Assembly (NCBI GenBank): GCA_905234645.1
Contig: CAJOIS010000001.1
Coordinates: 62,001-126,000 of the forward strand
DNA length: 64,000 bases
Direction of reading: 5' to 3'
From: an uncultured Bacteroidales bacterium
GTDB taxonomy: Bacteria; Bacteroidota; Bacteroidia; Bacteroidales; F082
The position numbers and the translations under genes are program-made. The notes beneath the pieces were generated by a model that did no database searches, had not been told where the DNA came from, and worked only from the letters and a program-made list of their open reading frames with translations. Below, piece by piece: positions 1 to 12,800 of this stretch. Positions within the stretch are counted from its first letter, which is position 1. Every line of letters begins with the position of its first letter.

Positions 1-3000
1 TACTGCAAGGTGTTCGGCTGCGCCAATGAGGCCCCCATCAACCACGACATCGTCACGACCATCGGTTGCGGTGTGGGTGAGATTGGCGAACTTTACGGCG
101 GCTCCAACTTGGCTCCCATTGGCGTCAATGACCCGAACCATAAGGCCAACGTCACGCTCAACCTCTATGGCGGCGAATATGAGAGAGTGTTCGGCGGCTC
201 GAAAGGCCGTCTCGAGGGCGGCGGGTTATCAGCTGTTTCGGCTGACATCTATGGCGACGTCACACTCAACCTCTATGGCGGTACGGTCCACGATGCCTTT
301 GGCGGTTCCGACCAATTGGGCAGCATCAAGGGTATCATCACCGTCAATGTGCTTGACGATGAAGGAAGTTGCAAACTTGACCTCACCAACGTGTACGGCG
401 GTAGCAATCTGGCTGATTACGACCCCTGGACGGTCAATGGTGCAGTAGTGGAAAGCCCCATTGTCAACGTGATGCATATCAATAATGTGGATGTAGTAGG
501 GGAGCAGCAAGTCATGCAGGGCATCCGTGGCAATGTGTTTGGTGGCGGCTATCAGGCTACCGTGACCTCCAAACCGGTGGTCAACATCGGCTATGATGCC
601 GAAACGGTTGTCTATGGCACCACCACTATGGCTCAACTCAAACCCGAAGGCTATCCTGAGGAAAGCACGCTCACCAACTTCCCGCTGGCTTACATCACGG
701 GCGACGTGTTCGGCGGCGGCGATGAAGCTAATGTGTCGGGCAAGGCCACAGTGAACATGCGTCAGGCCCAAAGCCGTGTGACCAAGATTTTCGGCGGCGG
801 CAACGAAGCCGGCGTCGGTGCCACTGAGGTCAATGTCTATAATGGCAAGGTGGCTACCGCTGTGTATGGCGGCTGCAACACCAAAGGCAATGTGACTAAC
901 GACGTCGCCGTGAACGTCTATGGCGGCACCTTGGGCACGACGACCAACCCCATCAGCATCTTCGGTGGCGGTTATGGTGGCCCTGTCCCTGCCGACAACA
1001 ATCCTGGCACCACCACTGGTGGCAACGTCATCGTCACCATCGGTGGTACGGGCTATACACCTACCATTTATGGTCCTGTCTATGGCGGCTCGGCCTTGGG
1101 TAGCGTGAACGCTGCAGGCAAATTTACCAAGGTTGAACTCAAGAGCGGTACCGTCAATGGTAATGTGTTTGGCGGTGGTTTGGGTAATAACACCACTGCA
1201 GCCATTGTGAACGGCGACATCCAAGTGGTCGGCAATGGCGGCAACGTCAACGGTTTGGTCTTCGGCGCCAACGACCAGAATGGCGACCCCGCAGGCAAGG
1301 TGGAAGTCGTCATCAACGGTGGCACCATCACTGGCGATGTGTTCGGCGGCGGCAACGTGGCCGCCTACAGTTCGCCTATAGTTAATAACAATTACACCAA
1401 TTATCCCTATGTCAACATCACGGGCGGCACGGTGACCCATAAGGTGGTGGGCGGCGGTAACAACGCCAATGTCGTGGGCAACCCGTTTATCCTTATCGAA
1501 GGTGGCACCATAGGCATCAACGATGCATCCGATGCCGGCATTTACGGCGGCTGCAACACCTGGGGCACCGTTACCGGCAATACGATTGTTACGCTTACGG
1601 GTGGCAGCATCGGCGAAGAGGTAAACACTGGTACCCTTGAGGACCCTGAGTATGTAGTTCACCACGCATACATCCACGGCGGCGGTTATGGTAAGGATAC
1701 CTATGTCACTGGCAACGTTACCGTCAGTTTCGGCGCTGTTGAGATTAATGAAAGTACGGGCGAAGAAGTGCATACGGACGACCTTGTCCTCTATGGCGAA
1801 CTTTATGGTGGATCGGCTCTTGGGAATGTCAACACCAATATCGAAAACAACTCCGACCTTAAGACTATCGTCAACCTGATGAACGGCATCATCATAGGTG
1901 AAGTTTACGGTGGCGGCTTGGGACGCTTGGACGACCAGAGTACTACTGATGAAAACGAAGCCGTTGCAGCTACTGTATTTGGCGAGGTTCACGTCAATGT
2001 GGGCTCTGCAACCAATCAGTTCGATGATGAGACCTTCAGGGGCATGGCCGATCTGGCCGATTGCGAAGTGTTTGGTGGAAACAATGTAAACGGTACGCCC
2101 AAAAAGGATATCTTTGTTGATGTCTTTAAGACCTATCATACTACAAAAGACTACGTTAGTTATACTGAAGGTGATGCCACCTATGCCATCTCTCAAGTCT
2201 TTGGCGGTGGCAATCGCTCTAACTATTTACCTGAAGGAACAGACAATACAATTAATATGTATTTCCATCTGTGTGACAACACGGTGCGTCGCGTCTTCGG
2301 CGGCGGTAATGCGGCCACAGTGCCTAGTGTGAACCTTACCTTTGACGGTGGTCGTTACGATTATATTTTTGGTGGTGGTAATGGCGAAGATAATGCTGCT
2401 GCAGTTGCGGGCAATGTCACCATCATCTACGGCGGTGTAAACAGCCATTATATGTTCGGTGGCTGTAATCAATCTGGTCAAGTTGAAGAACCAAATCAAA
2501 ATGTTGGTGTTGGTGGTACCGTCACTATGAATCACATAACTAATTCTTACTGTGATGAGTTAACGATTGAGTTTTTCTTCTTGGGAGGCAATGAAACGCC
2601 TGTGAACGAAGATATCAATGCCACTTTCACATGCGCCAAAAATGATAGATATGTCAATGTGTATTGTGGTTGTAACCTGGCTCCTATTAATGGAAACATC
2701 AATGTCACCATCGAAGGAGGTACGTTTGACCGTGTGTTTGGTGGATCAAGAGGATCCGACACCTATCCCTCCAACATCAGTGGCGACGTTAACCTGATTA
2801 TAACAGGAGGTACGATAGGCGCACTTTACGGAGGTTGCGATCTCAATGGCAACATCGACGGCAAGATTAATATCGAGGTGTATGAAAACGAAAACTCGTC
2901 GTGTCCCCTCTTTATCGGTGACATCTACGGTGCGGGCAACCATACAGATTACACGCCTGAACCAGATAATCTTGGTGGTGCCTATTCTCCCAAAGTCAAG

Positions 3001-3831
3001 ATTTTGAAGGGTGTTATCGGCGGCACTTCCGAGAATTTGCCAGTTAAAGTAGGTAACCCCAGTACATTTGTCGGCAACGTGTTTGGCGGCGGTAACGAAG
3101 GCAATGTCGGCACATCTGTTAAACCCAGCAACCCGAAGGTGATTGTGGGCGATGGATCAGCCACCACCTCCGTCACCATCAATGGTAATGTGTTTGGCGG
3201 CGGCAACGAAGGCAATGTCACGGGCAGCCCCATGGTGGTTGTTGTACCCGAAACCCATACTTTGACCATCAATCAACCAGAGAACGCTTCAAGCGGTGTC
3301 GTTAGAGTGTACAATAGTTTAGGCGAAATCGTAACTTCGGGAACAGTTACACTCGGTGAAGACCTTGACATGCGTATCGAGGCCATACCTTCTATTTATG
3401 GATATAAATTCAATGGTTGGAGTGTCACTGCCAATACGGGTTCAAGCGTGGATAGTCCTACGTCGGCTTCCTCCATCTTTACCATGGGAACGGACGATAC
3501 CTCTTTGGAAGCTTCTTTCGTAGCAGCCACTTGCCATAATTTGTCTCTCGTCACCATACCTGAAAGCGGCGGAGGCAGTTTCACAGTCAAAGACCGTTTA
3601 GGCAATGACGTGGATACTACCCAAGGAATTAGTGAAGGCGCGGTGCTCTATTTGGAGGCAACACCTGCTGCAAATTATACGTTCCAAGGCTGGAATGTCA
3701 CGGGCGAAGGCTCAAGCGTGGTCAGTTCCACTTCAGCCACCACCACCTTCATTATGGGTACGAGCGGAACCTCCACCATAACGGCTACATTTGTACCATC
3801 ATCAGGATCAGGACGACACAGAAGAAGATAA
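1..3831 (+). CDS. Giant Gly-rich repeat surface protein, 5' end outside window
   Basis: The reading frame is open from base 1 (Y-C-K precedes the GTG at 10), so the gene is cut by the window edge and the track start is not real. The visible 1,276 residues are almost entirely degenerate repeats built on (V/I)(F/Y)GG(G/S/C)N followed by a short beta-strand such as VTVNVxGG. That pattern suits a stacked beta-solenoid. From about residue 1,077 (ORF-track numbering) come two roughly 90-residue copies of a divergent InlB B-repeat-like domain (GWSVTA / GWNVTG ... TSASSIFTMG), the second starting near 1,174. The protein ends in SGSGRHRRR with no T9SS sorting domain, unlike its neighbour. It shares modules with the next gene, which begins 23 bp later, so the two are tandem paralogues. 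Function is not recognisable beyond a surface or secreted repeat protein. Confidence 0.8.
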   Translation, partial: YCKVFGCANEAPINHDIVTTIGCGVGEIGELYGGSNLAPIGVNDPNHKANVTLNLYGGEYERVFGGSKGRLEGGGLSAVSADIYGDVTLNLYGGTVHDAFGGSDQLGSIKGIITVNVLDDEGSCKLDLTNVYGGSNLADYDPWTVNGAVVESPIVNVMHINNVDVVGEQQVMQGIRGNVFGGGYQATVTSKPVVNIGYDAETVVYGTTTMAQLKPEGYPEESTLTNFPLAYITGDVFGGGDEANVSGKATVNMRQAQSRVTKIFGGGNEAGVGATEVNVYNGKVATAVYGGCNTKGNVTNDVAVNVYGGTLGTTTNPISIFGGGYGGPVPADNNPGTTTGGNVIVTIGGTGYTPTIYGPVYGGSALGSVNAAGKFTKVELKSGTVNGNVFGGGLGNNTTAAIVNGDIQVVGNGGNVNGLVFGANDQNGDPAGKVEVVINGGTITGDVFGGGNVAAYSSPIVNNNYTNYPYVNITGGTVTHKVVGGGNNANVVGNPFILIEGGTIGINDASDAGIYGGCNTWGTVTGNTIVTLTGGSIGEEVNTGTLEDPEYVVHHAYIHGGGYGKDTYVTGNVTVSFGAVEINESTGEEVHTDDLVLYGELYGGSALGNVNTNIENNSDLKTIVNLMNGIIIGEVYGGGLGRLDDQSTTDENEAVAATVFGEVHVNVGSATNQFDDETFRGMADLADCEVFGGNNVNGTPKKDIFVDVFKTYHTTKDYVSYTEGDATYAISQVFGGGNRSNYLPEGTDNTINMYFHLCDNTVRRVFGGGNAATVPSVNLTFDGGRYDYIFGGGNGEDNAAAVAGNVTIIYGGVNSHYMFGGCNQSGQVEEPNQNVGVGGTVTMNHITNSYCDELTIEFFFLGGNETPVNEDINATFTCAKNDRYVNVYCGCNLAPINGNINVTIEGGTFDRVFGGSRGSDTYPSNISGDVNLIITGGTIGALYGGCDLNGNIDGKINIEVYENENSSCPLFIGDIYGAGNHTDYTPEPDNLGGAYSPKVKILKGVIGGTSENLPVKVGNPSTFVGNVFGGGNEGNVGTSVKPSNPKVIVGDGSATTSVTINGNVFGGGNEGNVTGSPMVVVVPETHTLTINQPENASSGVVRVYNSLGEIVTSGTVTLGEDLDMRIEAIPSIYGYKFNGWSVTANTGSSVDSPTSASSIFTMGTDDTSLEASFVAATCHNLSLVTIPESGGGSFTVKDRLGNDVDTTQGISEGAVLYLEATPAANYTFQGWNVTGEGSSVVSSTSATTTFIMGTSGTSTITATFVPSSGSGRHRRR

Positions 3832-3854
3832 AACATAAAAAGAATATATAAGTG

Positions 3855-6800
3855 ATGAATTATATGAACAAGTCGAGTATCAATTTGAGACGCAGAACAA
3901 TTCTCCTTTTGGCTTTGCTGCTGGCAGGCGGCATTGCCTCGGCACAAACCCCCACACCTAGAGTCACCATCAAAGGCGATGTCTTTGGCGGCGGTAATCT
4001 GGGTGTCGTGAAAAATGTCAGTACTGGGACTGGGACGACTATCTCGGTGTCGAGGATCGACTCCACCACCGTGATCTTCAATGGTGGCCCCAACGACGTC
4101 ATTGAAGGCACAGTCTATGGCGGCGGCAAAGGCGTTTGCTACGATGAGACGAAGGGCCTGGTGGAAGGCAATGCCACGGTTGTCATGAAAGGCGGCTTGG
4201 TGAAACGCAGTATCTATGGCGGCGGCGAAATGGGCTCGGTGGGTACTTTCACCGAGTACTATAACACGGCAACCAACGGTCACCTCGCGGGCGAACCTAA
4301 GACCTGCTACACTGGTACTGGCTTGACCAAAGTGCTCCTCAGCGGCGGACAAGTGGGCCTCCTCAACACGATGATGCATACGCCAGAAAACGCTGACGAC
4401 GACTTCGGCTACGTCTTCGGCGCCTGTAGGGGAGAGGCTGACTCCATCACGAACTACAACCCCAATTACGATCCCCAACTTAACCCCAACGCTCCCTTCC
4501 AAAACAAGGTCTGCGTGTCGGCAGTGTGCAACAAGTCTGAATTGGAGATTAGCGGCAGGACGGTCATCGTGGCTTCCGTCTATGGCGGCAGCGAGAACGG
4601 CTTGGTGATGGACGGCACCCATGTGAAGATGAGGGGCGGCCAAATTGGTATCGGTCACTATACGACCACTGAAGGTGAGGTGACTACCCACCATTGGGAT
4701 AATCCTTATTTGGGTCCAGGTTGGGATGAAGGAGAGAACGCCAAGTGGAATTTGGCAGTTCCAAAAATACAGAATGGCACCATCACGGATGATAACATCA
4801 CTGAGTGGGGCTTCCATGGCTGTCAAGCATGGCCTTTCGTGTCTCCTTACAATATTTTCGACCCCTTCTACGGAGAGCCTGATCCGCAATACGACCCCTT
4901 AAACCCCAATCCGCTCCATCCGACTCCTACTTATGAACCTGAAAACAGTCAGAATGGTAGCGGTTCCAACGGTCAGGCCGACTTCGGCAACCTGTTTGGT
5001 GGCGGATGCGGCTTCTATCCCATAAGACCCGGTGTTTGGAGACGCTCGGCTGGCCGTGTGTGGGGCGATGTCGTTCTCGATATCGAGGGCGGCCACATCC
5101 TCACCTCAGTCTATGGCGGCAATGAGACCACCGACGTGATCGGTAAGGTGACCATCAATATGAGTGGTGGCACCATCGGTGTGCCGCGTACCCATGCTGA
5201 CCTCAATGATTGCCCGAACAGCGGCAACCTCTATGGCGCTGGCAAGGGCGACCAACGTGTTTGGGCCAACAAGTGGACCGACGTGAATGAGACGGAAGTC
5301 AACATTACTGGTGGCTCCATCTTCGGTTCTGTTTTTGGCGGTGGTGAAGACGGTCACGTGCTTGGCGATACCAAGCTGACGATGAGCAACATTGTGGCCG
5401 ACGCAGCCTATCACAACGCCCATCCTGAGGTGGCCGAGGGTACGGTTCTTTCGAGCCCCACCGTCGGCACTTGGGGCTTCACCGGCTACGACGGTAACGT
5501 CTTTGGTGGTGGCCGTGGCTTCTCGCCCGATGCCCTCACCGCAGGTGCCGTGTGCGGCAATACCGAAGTGAACCTCACGGGCGTCACCATCGTCGGTTCC
5601 GTCTTCGGTGGCGGACGTAACGGTTCGGTGGGTATCGAGCTTCGCGATGCCAACGATCCTTTGTATGGCCAAATGCCAGAGGGCGACCGTGGTCATACCA
5701 AGGTTACGATCACCGACTGCATCATCGGTAATGACTACGAATCGAAACTCCACCGTTTCGCTACCACCCAAGGTGGTAATGTGTTTGGCGGTAGCTTGGG
5801 TTCCATCAAGCTGTTGATTTCCGATGAAGTCAATCCCTTATGGCCTATGGCCGCCAAGGTGAAGAGCACCGAAATCGAGATTAACGGCGCCAATACCATC
5901 ATCAAGAACAATGTGTATGGCGGATGCGGTTACGGCTCTGTGGATGGAAACACGACAGTGACCGTCAAGAACGGCACCATCTGGCGCAACGTCTACGGCG
6001 GCGGACTGGGTAGCGACGACGACCGCGAGGCTATGGCGGCGAACTTCATTAGCCTACAAAACAATCAGACGAGCACGCTTTCGGTGAAACCCATGCGTTG
6101 CGCAGGCCGTGTCGAGGGCAACACCAACGTCTACATCCAAGGCGGTTGGGTGAAGAAGAGCGTCTATGGCGGCGGCGAGTTCGGCTCGGTAGGCTTCTAC
6201 GCGAGCGAACCTGTCCAGCATCCCGAACCTACCGATTGGAGTGTCGTCACTACAGGTTCACCCACCCACCTCAGCTGGCCCGTGGGCTTCGAATATGTGG
6301 AAGGCACCGGCACGACGAACGTCAGTATCACAGGCGGCCGTATCGGCATCACCGGAAAGGACTACATGGGCCCGTGGAATGCGGCTGGCAATCCTATTTA
6401 CTATACCTACACTCCGATTTATGGTGATTCAGAACATCCCGAGACCATCACTGGATACCAAGAAGTCGAGCATGAGTATAACCTCAACGACTTTACCAGC
6501 GGTAAAGATGGTGGTGGCGTGAAAGCCCTGAAGGAAGCCCGCGAGGACAACGGCGATGTGTATGGTGCCGGCAAGGGCGAGGCGGGTGCCCGTCACAGAA
6601 TGGCTACCCTTTGCAATGTGGACAATACGGTGGTTACCATCAACATCGACCAAGAAACCTCTGATGCCACCCCCGACAACTACAAACCGGCCAAGACTTC
6701 CGGACTCTATTTGCGTGAGAATGAAGATAAGGTATATGATTTTATCTATCAATTCCTTCCCACCTATAAAACTGACATTGTTGCCGGCGAAGAGAATTGG

Positions 6801-9800
6801 AAAACGTATGCCTCGCGTGCTTGTATCACCGGTGCCCTCTACGGCGGCGGCGAGAACGGCCACGTCAATACCAACACCAATGTCACCCTTACCGAGGGTC
6901 TTGTCGGCCACAACCTCTATGGCGGCGGCAAGGGTAGCGATACCTATAAGGAAACCCTTTATCCTTGGGAAGAGGATGGGAATCATCCCGGTAATTACAT
7001 CTACCATTACGATCAACCCTATCTCGCAGACATCACCAGCATCACCGCCGGTAAGGTGTACGGCGACACTTACGTCACCGTGAATGGTGGTTATGTGGTG
7101 CGCAACGTGTACGGCGGCGGCAACCGCGCCTCCGTGGGTAAGGCCAACTACGCCAGCGGCCCTGGCGACTACTATCCCAACGGCTACGGCGAGGCATGGA
7201 CTGCTACAACCCAGCAAGAAACACAAGCCCTCCTGGCCAATTCGGGTCACACCTATGTTTATATTAATGGGGGTCGGATTGGCACTGTCAATGGCCTGAA
7301 GGACGACTTCCCCACGGGTAACGTCTACGGCAGTTGCCGTGGTGAAGCGGCAGACCCCAGCGTGCCTGCCAAACTCAGCCCCCGTTTCTTATTCTCCCCG
7401 GAGTTCTTCCTCGGCTATACGAACCACACCTATGTCCGCATCGGCGACCCGATCAATTCTAACAGCAACCCGCGCGTTTACGGTTCGGTATACGGCGGTG
7501 GTGAAGACGGTCACGTCCGTTGGGACACCCATGTGGACATCAACAAAGGTGAGATTGGCAATGCGTATAATGATGACAACATAGCCTCGGTGGAAACCGG
7601 TGACATGAACAATGTCCAATGGCTGGCACGCGGCAATGTCTATGGTGCCGGCTCGGGCTTGGGCAAGTTTAAAGCTAATGACGACGATCCTGGTGCCTAC
7701 AACTACGCTTCCGGTTCGGTGACGCAAAACACCGAAGTCAACATCAACGGCGGCGTCTTGCACCGCAACGTGTATGGTGGCGGCTCGTTGGCTGCCGTGG
7801 GTCCGTTGAGAATCTTCCAACCCGCTGAACCGACCAAGGAACAGTCCTGCAATCAGGTCAACATCAATACGACCGTTGGCACGGAAGATGAGTTCAGAGC
7901 TGGCTACGGCGGCTATGTTTACGGCGCCGGTCGTGGTGTTGATGAAGACGGAGTTGACTTGTCGAAATTCGCCACCAGCGCCAATACCGAAGTCAACTTG
8001 GGTCCCAACGCCTTGGTATATGCCAATGTGTATGGTGGCGGTGAGTTGGGTCAGGTGAGATGGAATACCGAGGTCAACCTGAATGGCGGCACGGTCGGTT
8101 TGCTGGATTATGAGAAGGAGGAAGGCTCCGATATCTACACATCTGTGACCCACGTCAACGACTGCGGCCGTCTATTCGGCGGCGGCAAGGGCCTCCTCTC
8201 CGACCGCGACGCGGCCTTGGCGCACGGCAACACCAACGTCACCATTAGCAGCGGTAAGGTACTCAACAACGTCTATGGTGGCGGTGAAGTGGCCAGCGTG
8301 GGCGATCGTACTATCACCCAAGAACATTCGATTCCTGAGGACGAAAATTCACCTATGGTGACTACTGGCATCACCCCTGTGGCAGGCACAGGCTTGGCCA
8401 AGGTGACCATCACTGGCGGTGAGGTTGGACCTGCACCCAAAGTAGAAGGCTCCTACAACATCCCGATTGCCTTGAACAGCCAGGACGGCTACGTGTTTGG
8501 CGGCGGCAAGGGTATCGGCGACGACCCATTGGACTATACCAGTACGCCTCCTCATCCTTCAGGACGGTATTGGCAGTTCGCCGATGTCAACTACACCAGC
8601 GTCATGATTGGCGACCCCAATCCTGAAGTGACGACGGGTCCCCGCATCTGGGGTTCGATCTTCGGCGGTGCCGAGGACGGCCACGTGCTGGGCAACGACA
8701 CAGTGCGCCTCGTCAAGGGCTTGATCGGTACCAATGGTACCACCACGTGGGACGGTAACATCTTCGGCGGTGGCCGTAACTACCATCATAAGAATTTCTC
8801 GGCCGGTTATACGGGCGGCAACATTCTCGTCGAGATGACGGGTGGCCAAATCCTTGGCTCCATCTTCGGCGGTGGCCGTTTGGCCATCACCGGTATCAGC
8901 CCCATGGGCATCAAGCGTGATGGCACCTCCTGCTGGACCTATGATACGGAAAACACCAACACCGGTAAGATCTACGTCCGCGTGAAAGGCGGTGTGGTGG
9001 GTAACGAAAAGCTCATCGAAGAATGGACTTCCAGTACCATGGGCGATGTCTATGGCGGCGGCAAGGGTACTATGGAAGGCCTTGCTATTTATGATGATGA
9101 AGGACATCCAACCCACGACCCGGCTGCGGCCCTGCTGTTCTCGCTGGCTAGAGAGACCCATGTGATTATTTCTGACTCCATCAGTGATGCTGGTGACCTG
9201 GTCTCCAGCCCCGTCATCCTCGGCTCCGTCTTCGGCGGCGGCGAGGTGGCCAACGTGGGTAACTACGGCTGGACCCAGAGCGGACTCTCTTTCGAGAACA
9301 TCCACTTGGTCTCCGACGGTAAGTCTTATGTCACTGTTGACGGTGGCACCATCGGTGCTACCACTGTCAACGGCCATGCAAGCAAGGCGCAGATGCGCTA
9401 CGAACTGGCCTCTACTGCCAACGACGGCAACTACACCCTCAAATACAACGACGACCGCGGCCACGTGTTTGGCGGCGGTGAAGGACTCTTCGACAATCCA
9501 CAGAACTATGCCACCAATGTGAATGTCAATCCGACAGGTACCACTAACGGTGCCCACGCCATGAATCTTATCGACGTGATGGCCACCGTGGACGAAACCG
9601 AGGTGACCATCTCGGGCTCGGCCTTCGTGAAGGGTTCGGTCTATGGTGGCGCCATGAACGGCCACGTGCTGCACGACACCAAGGTGGTCGTGGCGGGCGG
9701 ACAAATTGGTGCCGGCTATAACCATGCCACCAATGAGGAACAAGCCAAATATACGGAAGACCAGTTCTTCAACCCGCTTGACAATAGAAATTTCTTAGCC

Positions 9801-12800
9801 GACTATTCAGACATTCTTGAGAGTAAGGCCTTGCTTGAATGCTACCAGTGGGAATACGACTCGATGAGCGTCCGTCCTTTCGACCTGAAACTCATTAAAG
9901 AAGGGTATGAAAACGATGAGTACACTTATTATCCCACCGATGGTAAGACTTGGTTCGGCAACGTCTTTGGCGGCGGTTCGGGCTACTATCCTTACTTTAG
10001 AGAAACTTCTACTGGCTCTGGCGTATATGAGCCCCATTGGAACCGCGATTGCGGTAAGGTGTACGGCAACTCCACCGTGGAGATCACCGGAGGCCACATC
10101 CTGACCAGTGTGTATGGCGGTAGCGAAATGACCGACGTGGGTCATTTCACATACGATGCTGATGGCGGCCACCCTGTTTCGGGTGGTACTGCAACCGTGA
10201 CGATGAGCGGTGGCACCTTGGGCGTGCCGCGTACCTTGGAGCAGATCAAGGCTCACCCCGTCACCTGCTACCTCTTCGGTGCAGGCAAGGGCGACCCGCG
10301 TACGGATTTCAATACCAATACCAACAGCAGTTACGCCGATGTTACGGTCAAAGGCGGCACCATCTATGGCTCTGTGTTTGGTGGTGGCGAAGACGCCCAC
10401 ATCATCGGCGACGCCAAGGTGACGATCAGCAACTTCGTGGCCGACGCAGCCTATCACGCCCTCCATCCCGAGGTGGCCGTGGGTGCTTTGGTGAGTCCCA
10501 TCATCGGCACCACGGGACATTCCTACGTCGATGGTAACATCTTCGGTGGTGGTCGTGGTTTCACGAGTGAGGCCCTCACCGCCGGTGTGATCAGCGGCAA
10601 CGTGACAGTGAACATCGGCGGCGGCACCATGCTGGGCTCCGTCTATGGCGGCGGTCGTCTGGCTGCGGTGGGTACCTATCTGGTGCCTGCCAACCACGCG
10701 AACTACGGCAGGTTTATGCCTGATAATGCAAATGGTACGCACGGCCACATCGAAGTGAACATCACGGGTGGCACCATCGGCAACGACTATGAGTCCATCT
10801 ACACCCACCAGGAGCATACCACGAGTGGCAACGTGTATGGTGGCTGCATGGGTCGTCTCAAGAAAGTGAATGGTGACATCAACAATAGATGGCCTTTGTT
10901 TGCCGTGGCGCGCACAGCCAATGTCAGCATCAACCAAACCTCATCGGATGAGGGCAAACGCACCACCATCCGTGGCACGGTATATGGCGGAGGCGAGTTC
11001 GGTGTCATTATCGACACGACCTACGTTCACGTCAGCGGTGGCACCATCTGGGATGATGTGTACGGTGCCGGTCGTGGAAGTACCGACGAAACGGAAATCA
11101 CCTATACCGACCCGGAGACTCAAGCGTCGGTCACCACTACTGCCTTGAAGCGTTCGGCCCGTGTGTTCAGAAACTCCCATGTCCTCGTCGATGGCGGTTG
11201 GATCAAGAGGAGCGTGTATGGCGGCGGCGATTTGGCCTCGGTAGGTTCGATTTCCGATTTTACCCCGCACAATGGCGCAAATGATAACTACGCCATCAGC
11301 TGGCCCTTTGCGTTTACTTTTGCAGAGGGTACCGGTAGGTCAATGGTGGAAGTCAAGGGCGGCCGTATCGGCATCTCCGGCAAGGACTTCATGGGTCCCT
11401 GGACCGAAGCGGGCATTCCTTTGATTGACCTGGGTGACGGTAATGGATACGTCCAATATAACGGCAGTGACAGCCACAAGAAAGCCCTCAAGGCGGCCCG
11501 TGAGGACAACGGCGATATCTTTGGCGCTGGTGAGGGCCGACCGGGCGACACCTGGACCTATCCCCACCTGGCCAATGTGGACAATTCAATAGTTAGAATT
11601 GAATACCCTGCTGCCATTGATGAGGCTGTACTTCCGGAAAACTTCAAGCCGTATGACCAGGACTTTCAATCCACCTGCTTCTACAACTTGGAGGATTGGC
11701 CGACCTATGGCACGACGCAGTGCATCACCGGTTCCGTGTATGGCGGCAGTGAGAACGGTCACGTCAACGACTCCGCTTACGTCAACCTCAGGAGCGGTCT
11801 TGTCGGCCATGGCATCTACGGTGGCGGCAAGGGCTCGGGCACATACACTGTGCATTATGAACCCGAAGGCGAAGATCCTTACGATGAAGAGTATTACTGC
11901 ATCACTTCCGGTAAGGTGTTTGGCAACACCCACATCCTCATCGAGGGCGGCCGCGTGGTGCGTAGCGTCTTTGGCGGCGGCAACGCAGCCTCGGTAGGTA
12001 AGGCCAACTTCCTGGGCTATGGCGAAACGGGTACTCCTATTGCCAACAATGGTCGCAGCTGGGTCGAAGTCAAGAGAGGCACTTTGGGTATGTTGCCGGT
12101 CGATAAATCCAAACCTGACGACGTGATCAAGGACAACATTCCTTACGGTTCCGTGTTTGGCGGCGCCCGTGGTTTGGTTGATGCGAATTGCGACGTCGAA
12201 GGCAGTGAGGAATCGAGGATGAGCTATGTCAGCTCTACCAAAGTCATCATTGGCGACAAGGACGGCGGTCCCACCCTCTATGGTTCTGTCTATGGCGGAG
12301 GCCAGGACGGCCACGTGCGCCATACCACCGACGTCACGATTAATAATGGTACGATTGGCCTTGCGTTCGTGAATCCCGAGACGGCTGCCACCACGGTGGG
12401 TAGCGACGATCCCGACTCCGAATACTGGACCACCCGTGGTAACGTGTTCGGTGGCGGCTCGGGTATCAGCACCTACGGTGACAATGATGACCAATACAGC
12501 CAATATGCCGGTAGCGTTTTCGAGACTACCAATGTCACCGTCAAGGGCGGTACCATCCACCGCAACGTGTATGGCGGCGGCAACCTTGCCCTTGTGGGCA
12601 GCAGTCTCACCGAAGGCAACATCACTGCTGGCGAAGACGGCAAATCCCTGAACCGTGCCAGGGTCACCATCATGGGCGGCCAAATCGGTGTCGGTACTGA
12701 TGTCAACGGAACCTATACCGCTTCCTCAGGTTCGGGCAACGGAGGCAAAGAGGACAATGAGCCTGAGCACTTCACCTACGGCGGTAGCGTGTTTGGCGGC

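Noticed and set aside
229-2196. 655-codon minus-strand ORF
   Set aside because: Shadow of the repeat giant; reads as degenerate AAxEHxAxD-type repeats caused by the codon bias of the sense strand. The same holds for the many long antisense ORFs up to 27.5 kb.
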